Assembly (NCBI GenBank): GCA_001953115.1
Contig: LSSL01003658.1
Coordinates: 1-34,522, forward strand
DNA: 34,522 bases
Origin: Smittium mucronatum
Lineage: Eukaryota; Kickxellomycota; Harpellomycetes; Harpellales; Legeriomycetaceae
Reading direction: 5' to 3'
The position numbers were made by a program, and so were the translations under genes. The notes beneath the pieces are model-generated. The model searched no databases. It was not told where the DNA came from and was given only the letters and a program-made list of their open reading frames with translations. Numbering within the stretch: the stretch's first letter is position 1; each line of letters opens with the position of its first letter. Shown here piece by piece: positions 20,717-33,832 of this stretch.

Positions 20717-21406
20717 TTATCGGTGCAAATTATTATATTCAGTCAATAATATTATCTTAATTTTTTTTTATAAAACAACTGATTTTTTTTATCAAAAATA
20801 ATCATTTATAATCTAATTTAGAATTTTTAAGCATAAAATGAGTATTTTATATTAATTTCTTATTTTTAAAGTTTATTTTGTATCAAATAATTTTTAATTC
20901 TAATAACACCAATTCAAAAATGGCGCAGGGTATATAAAAACTATTGCAATATTTAATTACATATCCTTGCACCTAAAAGACCAAACATTAAACATTTCAT
21001 ACATTGTTGCAATATTTTGGAAGATTTTTTTTTTTCTGATAGAGGGATAAATTCAGAATTGATTTCAAGAAAATAAAAAAATTGATTTAGAATTACTGGG
21101 ATCAGGTAAACGCAAAAAATTAATATATACGTAATTTTTTACTATAGCTTATAACCCATAACATAAAATTTATTTGCAAAAGAACTGATTTGATCTGTGA
21201 GAGATTCATCAGATTTCAAAAAAAAATTGGAGTGAATAAACACATTGAATATCATTGGAATAAAATTTTTGAGATTAAATTATTTAGATTTTAAGGCTTT
21301 GTAACATAAATAATAGACTTAGCCATTAACTTTATGTGGTATTGATTTAATTTAATTTTTCTTATTTTTTTATTCATCATAAAGATTTTTTATAAACATT
21401 TATAAA
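20717..21406 (+). repeat. Left 690-bp inverted repeat of the 13.8-kb unit
   Basis: It starts TTATCGGTGCAAATTATT and matches the reverse complement of 33833-34522 until TTATAAACATTTATAAA, after which the two diverge. By eye I found fewer than ten differences, for example GCCATTAAC against GCCAATAAC. A TATA-like TATATAAAAA lies at 20931-20940. The repeat could continue left of 20717, because its partner meets the window end. Confidence 0.92.
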
Positions 21407-24028
21407 AAATTTATGGATAAAGCCCAGTTCCCAATATAGACATCCTTGATTTAGAAGTGATTAAGTATGTTTTTTGTAATGCAGAGGATTATAGAAATTT
21501 GAAGATACAATAAAAATAAAGATAAATATAAAGGTGAAAATTTTAAATCGCAAAAGTATTGAACTGAAGTTTTGATACAGAATATTATAAGTGCTGGACA
21601 AAATATTGTCAATATAACTTTAATCTGTGCCAAATAAAATGATTGTAACTTTTTTCTTCTCAAAAATAACAACCTTCTTTATATCAAATCGTATAAAAAA
21701 CTGATTTCAGAAGCATTGTTGAATTAACAAACAAAATTTATAGAAATATTTTTAAAAATTAAATTAAATGATATAAAAATCTATCTTTGAAAAAATTTTA
21801 TTGTTAAAATATTTTTTTTAATAGACAAAGTGGTTTTTTAATCAAAATTTGCATTTTTAAAATATGAGATGTTAATGATGAAAAAATTAAGAGGCCTTCT
21901 AGAAAAATTTTGGGATTTAAATCCTGGTACTAACTTTTATTTTAAAAAAGTCGGAGGTAGATTCCACAGATGCGTAATATTACATATAAATGTAATTAAT
22001 ATAACAAAAATACAATATCTTTGATAACTTTTAACATTTTTAAACTAAAATCAAGATATAAAGTTGTGATATTTATTGCCACAGTGATTTTTAGGAATTA
22101 GTATACCTCTTATATCATTTGGTATATATCAATCCGAGATCATGATACAGGCATCTTTAATTTAATAAGATTCTCTTAATGCGAATTTTGATTTTTCTCA
22201 AAGAGGAAAAACTTCTTTCATTTTTTTATGCAAATTTTTATTTTTCGCGGAATTTAATTAACCAATATAATCGAAAATAAAATATTTTTTGGATTTATTT
22301 ATCCAATTGAATTGAAATTAATTTATGGCTTGTTTAATAAAATATTAACGGAGTATTTAAAATTAAAATTCTGATTTTTAAATTTTAAAGTGATAATAAG
22401 CAATGTATAGGGGCTTTCCTATATAACTTATATAAGGCAATGGTAAGTTATAGGCTATTTTAATGAAGCTATCAGAAAAATAATTAATCCTGAATATTTA
22501 TAATTCTTTTTAAATATTAGGACTAGGTTCAATAAATGGTGTATTGATTACAGAAAAAATAACATAAACCAAACTGATTAAATAGAATACATGTAAAACA
22601 CCATTTATCTCTTTATATATAATATTGTATTTTCTCTGATCAAATTATTTAACATTTAATAGTTTTAATTAGGAATTTAAACTTATGGCTTTTATATTAA
22701 AATTTTTTATCATAAAGTTGCACTAAATTAAAACTAGTCTAGTTTTTGGTTTTTATAAATAATTATATTAAAATTTATATTAAAGAAAGGCTCATAATAT
22801 TTTGAATAATTCACTTGATTCCAGCTTTATTCTGTATTTTAAATTTATAATATCTAAAAATATTATCAAAGAAAATCGTATAAAGTGAGAAGTACTAACA
22901 GGATCACTATTTATAATTTGACTAGATTCAATGCCTAATTTTTTATATTTTTTTCCAATATTATCGATTAAGCAATATTTTATAACAGTTTTAATAAAAA
23001 ACCCCATAGGAGATACAAAAAGGTACTAATTTGAGAAATTATCGTAATCTAGTATGTTTTATATATTAATTATTCGGAAAAAACTTATTTTTGAGTTTTT
23101 ATGAATTAATTGACTAATTTTTTTTTATTAACCTAATACATTTCTAGAGATTAATTAAACATATTAAGGGTTTTTTTAGTAATCCCTAACTCAATTTAGG
23201 AAAAACTGAGTAATAAAAATAAAATTTTTCTTCCTTTAACTCACAAAGATTTTAATTAGAAACTTTTTTTTATGAAATAAATCAGGTTTTAAGAAAAAAC
23301 ACATCTTTTATTAAATTGTTGCTTGTTTCCGTAATAATACGAGCAAGAGCATTTAATACGTGAAAAAAATACAAAATAACTTTTAGTGTTCTGAATGGCG
23401 TGATTTATATAGATAAACATAGTTTTTATTTTTATTTTCTATTTTTTTGTATAACTTCAAAGCCTAATACGTAGTTTTATTTATATATGATGTAATTTTA
23501 ATTTGATGGTGGTGCAGAAAAATGATATTAATTTTATATTATAAACTGGGATAGGATTAATAATATCTTTGGGTGTATAAATTAGTAAAAAATATCAATT
23601 ATACCTTAAAAGGATCCTATTTTGAGGCGAAATTACGTAAATTTAGTGAGTGTTTTGTTAAAAAAAAAGAGAAAATTCTATTTTTTTTTATTATCGAAAA
23701 AAATATTTATACTTTGGGATAATCTCATCAAAACCAGGATTCTTTAAAATATATATTCTATTTAAAAAAAAAAAAATTATTCTATTAAAAAAAGCAATTT
23801 TATTAATACCAGAGTCTAATCAATCACTTAAAAGCCGCTTTAGGTAAACTCAGCCCGATTATGGTCATTAAACTGTTAACTTCAAGCTGTTTTTTAATAT
23901 AAATTATGCAGTTTTTCTTAATGATTTTTAATTTTCTTTATTAGACATAATTAAAGAATTTTAAAAATTAAGCCAAATTTGGTCTTTGTGAGCATATTTG
24001 GTTATCCGATAAAAAACTGTCAATTTGA

Positions 24029-24049
24029 CTCAAAACCTGTCAATTTAGG
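24029..24049 (+). repeat. Imperfect inverted pair with 24629-24649
   Basis: CTCAAAACCTGTCAATTTAGG matches the reverse complement of 24629-24649 at 19 of 21 bases. A related CTGTCAATTT lies just upstream (24017-24026), and CCTGTCAAAA recurs at about 24134. The two arms lie 600 bases apart, the size of a small non-autonomous transposon, but no target duplication was found. Confidence 0.4.
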
Positions 24050-24389
24050 GTGGGGGGGGGCGATAATAAATTTTTTTCTAAGTGAATCGATATGGGCATA
24101 ATACTATCGGATTGTGTTATCGACTATTTAAAACCTGTCAAAAAGCCTAATTCATAATTAAACTTCCTTAAATTCGTAAATAAAATATAATGATTTTTTT
24201 TTAGTTAATAAGGAAAAATCAACCTGTATTTTTTTTTGGTTCAATATTTTTGAACTTATTTGCTATTATAAGATTTTTATTTTGAAATCAAAATAAATTG
24301 AGAATAAAATGAAATACCCCTTCCAACTTCATTAATTTTTTAGCTTAATTGGCTTTAAAAAAAAAGAAAAATTTGGATTTTTATATGTT

Positions 24390-24454
24390 TTAACCCTTTC
24401 AGATCCTATGGCACAAAAACACTAAATTCCATGTATGACGAATTTTCATAGGAC
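24390..24454 (+). repeat. Possible piggyBac-like terminal sequence
   Basis: TTAA followed by CCCTTTCAGATCC, then TCCTATG (24404-24410) with an inverse copy CATAGGA at 24447-24453. PiggyBac-type elements insert at TTAA and often start CCCTTT or similar with nearby inverted motifs. I did not find the matching second end (GGGTTAA) in the vicinity, so this is only an isolated half. Confidence 0.25.
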
Positions 24455-26308
24455 TAAATAATTTTTAAACAATAGAAAGTGATTGATAGAATTTTTTTGA
24501 TCGAAATTAATAAAAAATAGATTTAATTTTAATTTTCACAATTGAAAGGTATTTAATAGTGAAAATACAATTTGATTTTATCGCGCCTAAATTGATATGA
24601 ATGGAATAAATTTTGTATTTTTTTTTTGCCTAAATTGGCAGATTTTGAGTGTTTTTGATCACTTTTGATTAAAATTAATAGTTTTCGACCTTTTAAAATT
24701 TATATTTATCTTATTTACACATTCCCTTATTAGTAAATTAGTAATTTATTAATAGGTAATTTTTCGTTCTCAAATTTAATCTCGCAAATAGCTTCAATTT
24801 TCAGAATATAAAAAAAAAAATTACATCAAATTTAATTAAATCCTTTTGAAATAGAATTACTTAATTTTATTTTATCACATTGTCCATAAGATTGCATAAT
24901 CTAAAATTTTAATTTGGATGAAATGACACATAAAGTAATTTGAAATTTTTTTTTTTTTAAAAATCTAAATTTATAATTGCAAACGATGTAAAAATTTTCA
25001 TGAAATTTTAAATTGGTAGAAATTCTGTTAAATTAACCATTTATAACTCTATATCAATATAAGGGAATCCTTTTAGAGTAAAGTGGTCTTGAAAAATTAA
25101 AAGCTTGATTTTTTAACATGAGAAATTAGACTTTTGCAAATTAAATTAGAAAAAAATGATGATTAAACATAAAAATTAAGGAATGATATCAAATCTGTAT
25201 TTTTTTTAGTAAAATTATCTTGAAGAATCTTATAGCTTTGATATATTTTCAGGAAACATATCCAATAATTTTAAATATAATTTATTGAAAAATGGAAACT
25301 GAAATTAACTTTTCAAATATACCCTCAAAGGTACGAGTTTACAAAATATAAACTAATAGAATTTTCGCTTCAAAAGTCCTATAAAAACTACTGTGAATAT
25401 ACAACCAAAGTATTTTTTTAATATTTTTAGGCGGTAAATCAAGGGTTTAAAATATATTAATTCATAATTTTCTTTTACATAATAATAAAAAAAATACTTG
25501 TATGAGAAAAACATTTTTTATCAAAAATATTTTATTTAATTTATATAGGGGAATTAAATTTAAAAAGTCCCAATTTTATTACATAAAAAAAATTAATGTA
25601 TATAAGATATATATACACTCAAATTAACGACCAATAAGAAAATATTATTCACTATAAAATTCTTGGCATTAAACAACATACTTATATGCTTTGTAGGTAA
25701 GATATAGATGCAAAACGGTTTTTTTTACTAGATATTCATATTTCAATCCCCAAAATTCTGTTTTTTGTCATATTCAATCTAAAAAAACTAATTGATAGGA
25801 TTAATGAAATCCTTTAAATAGTTTTAGTCTTTTTTTTTCTGTATAAAAGTCACTATATTAACTATACAAAAAAACCAGCTCTTGATTCGTGGTTGATAAG
25901 AAAAATAAAATCAACTCAACGTTTTAACTTAGGAAAGTATTTCAAATAAATGAGAATTTTTTAAAAAAAATACAAATTTATCCAACCAAATGAACTTAAG
26001 TAAATACTTACGCAAATTTTATCCAATAAATGAAGAATCAATTAAACTCTGCTAAAATAAAAGGAAGATTTAGGTAAGGCCCAAAAAGAAAAATCTGAAA
26101 AAGAAAATACAAGTGTAAAAAATCATTAAATTTATAAAAACAAAAACAGCAAATTATATTGTTAACATAAAAATTTATAATGATAAGTAGCTGAATTTAT
26201 GACACTTATATTATAATTAAATAGCAACAGTTTGCAAAATTTTAAAGTTATAATCCGTATAACACCTTTTTATTTAACCATAAAACAATTTTTACTAGTT
26301 ATTTTAAA

Positions 26309-27837
26309 ATGATTGAGAGTGATTTGGTCGAAAATGAGGTATTTGAAAATCAAAAACAATTTTTGAGGGTTGAATGTTCCAAGAAATCAAAAAAATACTA
26401 CTCAACTGTTTACCTCTGCTACAACTCTAAAGCTAATAAGTGCATTTTAAAAGCTAGAGTTGATAGGTTAAATGACGGAAGAATTAAAACATACATAGTA
26501 AATGAACATCACCACGACTAGCATAGAGACTTTAATCCTTATTAAAAAAAAATATTTTGGATCTTTATAGTTTTGGGGTAAAATCTAGTATTATTAAAAG
26601 AAAACTCGAAAGTATGGAATAAGGATGGAAATAACCTATATACACAACAAATTAAATAACAATAAACGTAATTAGATTAATTCGAGCTTAGCTAAAACTA
26701 AAATTTTCGAAGAAAACTGCAAAAAATACTGTAGGGGGTGGGATTCTGAACCACCATATATTGCTGATTATTCTAGAGATATAGAAAATATAAGAGCATT
26801 AATAACTTCAAAAAATCGAATAAAATTTTTATCGAAGTCCTATAATCTACATAAGACTCTAAATTCAAAATTTTATAAACAGATTATCCTGTTATAATTA
26901 CAGGAGTTAATGAAATAAACCAAAAATTTAACCCCATATCATTCTTAATTTTTAGTAGAGATGATAGGAACTCATATTTATGGACACTTTAAACTATAAA
27001 AATCCAATTAGAAAGCTATGATTTACTCTAAAGCATAAAGAACTTAGTATTAGACTCTGATAAACCAAATAACAAATGAATTTGAGGAATTAAGTTTAAT
27101 AAATCAAAAAAAAAATTTCCGGTTCCATGTTGCTAAAAATTTTAGGAAAATAATTGGAAAAAAAGAGGGGAATCATTATAAAAGAGTTTTTTATGATGAT
27201 TTATGGGGGATGCACCTTTTACCAACCCAAAAAATATTCAATAAGGCCAAGGATTTATTTTTAATTAAATGGAGGCACTTGGATCATTTTCAGTGAAATC
27301 ATATGAAAAATCGATTATTTTTATTTCAAATCAAATTCGAATTGAATTGAGGGTTATAATATATTTTCCCAATCCACTAAAAATTATCTTGAAAGATTTA
27401 ATAGAACAGTAAAGGACAAATATCAATCTTGGAAATCATCAAGCGTGCTCAATTTTTTGGATACTTCAATTAGAATAATCTATGATCTTGATATTTGTTC
27501 TATTTCTCTACCCAAAAAAAAGTGTTATAACAACATTCCATCATCGATTTCAAGAAAAATTTATTTAAAATATGTTTCAACTAATGAGAATAATTTTTTT
27601 TTTGTAATAAAAACAGAAGAGATTGGATCAGATAATTTAACTAGTCTTAAAAAAAAATTCGATGGGTTTAATTTTGAAACATTTAACAGCATTATAACTA
27701 CATAATCTGAAAATAAATTTTTATTTGTTAATGATACTATATCGCACTGGGAAATTTCGTTTTGCAGCTGCTGCAATTTTCTGAAAAGAAAAAAGTGTGC
27801 TCGTGTATATTGGTATATTAAAGAAAACAAACTTTAA
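26309..27837 (+). pseudogene. MULE C transposase relic (N-terminal zinc finger, DDE domain, SWIM finger)
   Basis: From ATG 26309, the first 71 codons are open. 'STVYLCYNSKANKCILKAR' and 'GRIKTYIVNEHHHD' form a FLYWCH/WRKY-GCM-type C2H2 finger that would bind element ends. The DDE domain follows with frameshifts: 'DSKFKIL' (first Asp, 26855-26857), 'YPVIITGVNEINQKFNPISF' (from about 26883), 'LVLDSDKP' (second Asp, about 27045-27068), 'FRFHVAKNFRKIIGKKEG' (about 27119-27172; the expected Cys is Phe) and 'WGMHLLPT'. From 27364 'KNYLERFNRTVKDKYQSW' continues in one frame, past a single TAA at 27703-27705, to 'SFCSCCNFLKRKKCARVYW', a SWIM finger whose last His is Arg. TAA follows at 27835. Length is about 500 codons, normal for the family. 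Several frameshifts and stops make it inactive. Confidence 0.85.
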
Positions 27838-30800
27838 ATGCTAATATCGATTACATTGATACATCAGAGAAAGTCAGAGGGAAGACAAAAAAAATCAATT
27901 ATTAAGATTTGAATTGTACTAAGATTAAAATATATCAAAAATGAATCAGAAGAATTTATATTTCCTTATTTTTTTGTATAATAAGTTAGTTTTAAAATTA
28001 ATAAAAAGTTATTATGAAGAATATTATTACTAAATATAAATTTTGCTTTTTATAGTTTATAATTTACAAAAAAAATAATAAACATAACTAAAATAAAAAA
28101 ATTATAACTGAAAACTATATAATAATATTAATATTTACTAAAATAAAATAAAATAGCATTATTAAACTAAGAAAGGGGAATAAAAATATTAAATTAACAT
28201 GTCCTTATTAAATTATTATAATAAAAAATAAAAAACAAAATTATGAAAAAAACAAAAAACAAGACAAGGCAAGGTAAACGACTATATGACTACAAGTATC
28301 ATTAAAATCATCATTCAATGTCACGGAAAACATGAAACTAACACGCTTAAAAACTACACATCAACCCATCAACCCACTAAATCCATTTTTTCATTTACAA
28401 TTAATGATAAATTATACGTATAATCGATTAATTCGAATTTCATTTAATTAAAGCATTCAATTCTTGTTATTCTATAATCATAAAAAAGTAGATGAATTAT
28501 CTTAATTAATAAATAATATAAAAATTTCACTTACTGATTCTATGCTTCATAAATTCAAAAAAATTAGTACTGACTTATCTTTTATAAATTTATATCTTTC
28601 TATTTATAATACTTAAATTAATTTTAATTTAAATCCAAAAAAAAAATTCATTTAGAAGTTTTTTATTCTCATTTTATACAAGTGTGAAATCAAATAAAAT
28701 TTTATTTACCTTATAAATTTTAAGTATCATATTAAAATTTGATAGTATTTAACTCTCAGTTCCATACACTTTTAATGGGGCTATTTGATTTTTGTTATAT
28801 ATTTCGCATCGTATTCTTGAACATCGTTTAGTATAATTAAATTGTTGTTAATTTGGAGAGACTGGGGTTTTTTAATATTAATAGTGATTTAAAAGATAAA
28901 GAACATCTTTAATTGATAAAAAATATTCTAGCTTTTTTATATAGTATCAAAAGTATGATTTAATTTTTAAATAATATCATACTTTGGAGACTCATCATAT
29001 AATTCGAAATTTAAGACCATCCAATTGAGAAATATTTTTAATTTTAGAAATTTAGATAAGTCGCTTTTGAGTTAATTAGAATCTCTTGTATTTTTATTAT
29101 GAATTACCTAGAATTACTATATAATAACCAATAAGGCTTTATTCGGTTAAAATAGACCTTCCATTGAATAAAAAAGTTTAATTGTTGATAAAAGGACGTT
29201 AGATTAATTTTAGACCTTTAACTTAATGGTATTTATAAATAAAAGAATACCTATTAAATTCAGCAAATCATTTTTTGAAAATTTTTGTTCCGATGTAGGG
29301 ATATTATAACTGAAACGCTTTATATTATATTTTTTTTAAAAAAAATGTCGATGTAGAATTTTTCTGATCCAAAGTTAAAGATAGATTAAATAAATTAAGC
29401 ATTAAAAAAAAAAAACAAAAATTTAGCTGCCTAATAGCTCTATATAATTCAGTGCACATCCTTTAAATTCTTCAATAGTCAAACATATAACAGAGCTGAA
29501 ATAATATACTTATTATTCCTAAGAATAAAACATATTTATTTAGTATTTCTATTAAAATTTTACAAAATAATTCGAATTATATAAAAGAAATTCACCTTGA
29601 AACGCGTATATATTTGAACAATTTACACATTTATAATAAAAATGGGTGTATTTATTAGATCTCTTAGTTCGGATTTTGAAGATTCTATTTAATAGACTTG
29701 GTGCTATTTTTTAGGTCTCTTTAGTAAATATTTCAATGGATCGCGATTTTTTGGTGTTTCAAAGGTACTTATAAAAGAAAGAGAAATAAATATAAAAATA
29801 ACTTTAAAGAATATTTTACATCCTTTTTTGGCATTGAATAGTTTTTTAGTATCAAATATCTAATTTAAAGTTAACGGAAAGTAAAATTAAAACTAAGAAC
29901 GAAAACTTACTTATTATAATTTAGAAAAATTATTTTTTTAATATAAGAAAGTAGATATTTAGAAAAAAAAATTTGATTCATTAAATACCTTTAAAAAATT
30001 TGACGCTATATTCTGAGTAATTTTTTGAATTTCCGAATTTATAGTTCATTTAAATTTTGTTAAAATTAAATTCTGATGGCCTAGCAGAATCAGACTCCAC
30101 TCTAATTCTTTTTGTAAAATTTCTACTGATTTTTTTTTCTTTGCCCTCCTCGTATCTATTAAAATTTCCTAAATATCCCGTTCTAATAAAATAATAAAAC
30201 TTGAAGTCCTCAAATCTCAATGGTGACTTCGAAATGTGAAAATTTGTCAGAGCTATGGCTATATCTATAAATTTTTATATAGTGACAAGTAATCCTCTAT
30301 AAGTATACCTCATAGACTTAAAATGAGACTTAAGTCTCCCAAAGAAATTCTTGACTATGATTTACTCCATGATTAAAATTATTCTGGAAAATGGGAGTTT
30401 TAATATCCAATGCATGTGAGTTAACCAGAGAATTCGCTGAATTTAACATCCGTCTTTACATATTTTTTTCGTTCAATTTTTTTTAGAATAACTATCCTAT
30501 ATTTTTTATCGAAGCCAATTTAGCCCTTATCGGTCATTTTGCGAAACCAGGAACGTCATGAATTTTGTAATCATTAATGCTTTTTTTCAAAAGATCTTTA
30601 AATTTTAATTCCATTATTCTTCCCACAAACATGTCGTGTATAGATCTCTCAGTCATGGGACCAATAATAGCTCACTTTCCATCTTATATCAATGCTATTT
30701 CTATTTTGACTTAGTAATATTTAAAGATTTTCTTATTAAGATTTTGAAAACTTGAAAATTAAAAAAAACTACCTACGATTCTTTCCCGAATAAAATATTT

Positions 30801-33800
30801 TCCCATCTTGGAAAAAAACTGTGTGTCTATTGATAAAGAATATGGTAAAACATATTATCAATACCAACTCCTTTTTATTTCTAAGGCAAATAGATTGACT
30901 TAATTTTTGTCTTTTTTCAATGTGCAGAGGTATCTTTTAAGAAAAATAGGCTTGTAATTATAGATGTCGAGTTAAACATATTACAAAAATATTTTCTAGA
31001 AATGTTAAAGTCTCTTCCCAATTTATCATACTTGAAACAGTGTCTCATATGCGTCAAAAATATAAAAAATTTATACTTTGGTTCATTTTTAGACTTTCAT
31101 CTCATTTTCATTTCAACGCTAATAAGTTATTTTACATACAACTATAAATTTCATCAAACTCTTGATATCTAAACCGTGTTAAAAAAATAAATATTGTGAC
31201 TATTTATAGATAATTTATTATAAATATAGGGTTTATTTTCATTATTATCACTTAAATAATCGTTTTGTAAAGCAGATTATACAATTATATTAGTTTCATA
31301 ATAAAAATTAAATATCTATATTCTCTATATTTTTAAAAATAATTTCTAATTTTTTTAGAAAGTTATTTTTTTTATAATTATGAAATCAAGAATATAAATA
31401 ATTCAAAAAGTTAAAATTTTGTCGCTTAAATATTAAATAATTTTAATTTCACTGAAAATTTTGTACTCCCTGATATAAAAACTAGCTATATTCATTATGA
31501 TTTTGATTTATAAATCGTATATACATAAATATATTGCACTATCGGTACATGGAGAAAATAAATAAATAATGTTAATCATGTGTATGAGATCAAAAAAATA
31601 TATCGAAATACCCATTATAGAGCTTAGTTAATATTAAATTAATATTAATCTATTTACATTTTTTTTATCTAATTTATCTCTCGTGTAAATTTCTTATAAA
31701 ATTATTATAAATTTCTCATTAAATACAATCTTTTATTTATCTTGGACAAACTTTTTTATCCGATTTAAAATGTAAATAAAGTTGAATGATTAGAAAATTT
31801 TCAAAAAAAATAACAAGGTTATTGAACCAACCACAATCAGCTTTTTGAACATTTATACAATAGCTAATATAATTAGATATAGGAATATAATAGATTTTTT
31901 TGTTTTATGTAAGTTAAATTGCATAATTGATGTATTTATATCAAAATAGCCCCCACAATTATTGAATAATTGTGGACTTCTTAAATCAATTTTTACGTAT
32001 TTTTTAATGCCATTCGAATATTTAATATACATATGCAAAAATTTAAAACTCCACATTTAATATATTTCTTCTTTTCGTTTTTATATACTTACAAATTTAA
32101 TAATTGGTTCTTATTTGTATAATTAATCTAAAATAAAATTTTATCGACGAATTATTTCGATTTAACTCGAAAATATTACCTATTTCAGTAAAATAACCCG
32201 TTAAACATAGTTAACCACGATGATCTCTATACTATCCGTGGATTCAATCTTACCATTTTTATATATATATCAGACTGTGAATAGTGCATAATTATGCATT
32301 AATTTTATGAAATTTTTGTATAAAAAAGTACTTTCTTTAATAAAAATATAGCTGTAAATATTCGTAAAATTTAAGAATAATCAAAAATAGTGACTTATTT
32401 ATTTATAACATCAATGAAATAGTATTTGCGAGCCAAGATATGAAAATAATAAAAACTGAAATCAGAAACTAGTTTTTTTTGATAATTATCAAAGGTTCTA
32501 GTTATATTAAACTGAAATATTGTTTTTAATTTTGTGTAAAATATATAAATAGAAATTCGGTTCACCGCAAAGAAAATAGACGTAAAGTATTGTTTTTTTT
32601 GAAAAAATGGATGATTTAAAGTCATTTTATGCCTAAATATTTCAACTAATGATAGAAATTTGATATGAGAAGTGGATAATATTTCTATCTTCATCACCTA
32701 AGTACGGAAAATTATCGTCAAAATCATGTTATATTAGTACTTAAATATATAAAGAAAGGAATATGTCATAATATGACCTTATAAACGATTTATTTTGAAA
32801 TAAAGTGAAGAAATTTACAAAAATCACAAAAATAACAAGTATCATTTTTATAATTTATCAGAAAAAGCTAATAATTCCTAAAATAAACACCTTTTTAAAA
32901 GTTAGTAAAAAATAAGAAAATTTGAAATAAATAGTTTTTTGATATAAAAATTTTATATTCCAGAATATTCAAAATCTTGAATAAAAATCGTACATTTTAA
33001 TATATAAAGGAATTTAAAATACCTTCTATTAATTTCTGCAAAAAAAGTCTTATATCAAATTAAATCAAAATAATTATATAGGAAATAATTATGAAACAAT
33101 TACATTTTTTAAAGCTTATTTGACGCATAATGCTCCATTAGATATAATTCAAAGTATTAAATAATAAAAAATTGTGATCTTTAACAAAAAATTTCTGGAT
33201 AGGCAAAAATGAATAACTATCTAAGTTTTAGGAAGTCGACTAGCACTGTAATTATCATCGAAATAATTTGGGTCCAAATCACTCTTATAGAATATGCAAA
33301 AAAAAAGAAGCCTCATTTAATGAAACTTAAAATTAATAATATTACATCTTATATTTCTAAAACCACCTCATTGCTAATTCCATATATATTCTTGAAGCTT
33401 TTAAAAATAATTCAAAATGAATTATCTTGAGTGTATAAAAATTTGAAATTTTTTAAAAATGAAATTTGAAACTCATCCTTAATAATCTAAGAATGATATG
33501 CATAAAAAATTTACAAATTAAAAAAAATAAAAGCATTATAAATCATTATTGTTTAAATCAATTAAAAATCATTGGTATTAGCTTTATAAACCATTTTTAT
33601 TTATTAATATGCTATTTCAGGGTATTAAAGTGTAAAAAAACATATTTGAATAGAATCGATGATGCCTTTCTATAAATATAAATACAAGAAGTTATTTTAA
33701 ATGTTCTGAAATATCAGCATATTCTATTTATTAATTCCAATTTATGGTGATCTTTTAATTACATAAAACATTCTTGATCAGTTCTAAATCAAGGTCATCT

Positions 33801-33832
33801 GCATTTGAAACAAGGGTTTATCTATATTATGT
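27838..33832. other. A+T-rich interior of the 13.8-kb unit, right of the transposase relic
   Basis: About 6 kb with no supported gene. Frames of 67-100 codons at 31853-32056 and 32395-32697 (minus) and at 33209-33430 and 33466-33675 (plus) are Lys/Ile/Asn/Phe-rich and carry no motif. The only structure noted is the palindrome at 32285-32298. Confidence 0.55.
32285..32298. repeat. 14-base perfect palindrome
   Basis: TGCATAATTATGCA reads the same on both strands. It stands next to a short (TA)n run at about 32262-32270. In A+T-rich DNA such palindromes can be chance; no function is implied. Confidence 0.5.

Larger units (their letters stand above)
21407..26308. other. A+T-rich interior of the 13.8-kb unit, left of the transposase relic
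   Basis: No coding region is supported; short frames at 21451-21672 and 22792-23007 (minus) look like chance. It holds an imperfect 21-base inverted pair (24029-24049 and 24629-24649), a G-rich run near 24048-24061 and a piggyBac-like end at 24390. The last 40 bases before 26309 may include the transposase leader. Confidence 0.55.

Noticed and set aside
21451..23007. Minus-strand frames at 21451-21672 and 22792-23007
   Set aside because: Hydrophobic or Lys/Ile-rich residues as expected by chance in such DNA; no family seen.
27561..27830. Minus-strand 89-codon frame
   Set aside because: It is antisense to the 3' part of the MULE C transposase, whose SWIM finger is readable on the plus strand.
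31853..33675. Four frames of 67-100 codons in the right filler
   Set aside because: No conserved motif, biased toward Lys, Ile, Asn and Phe; most likely chance.
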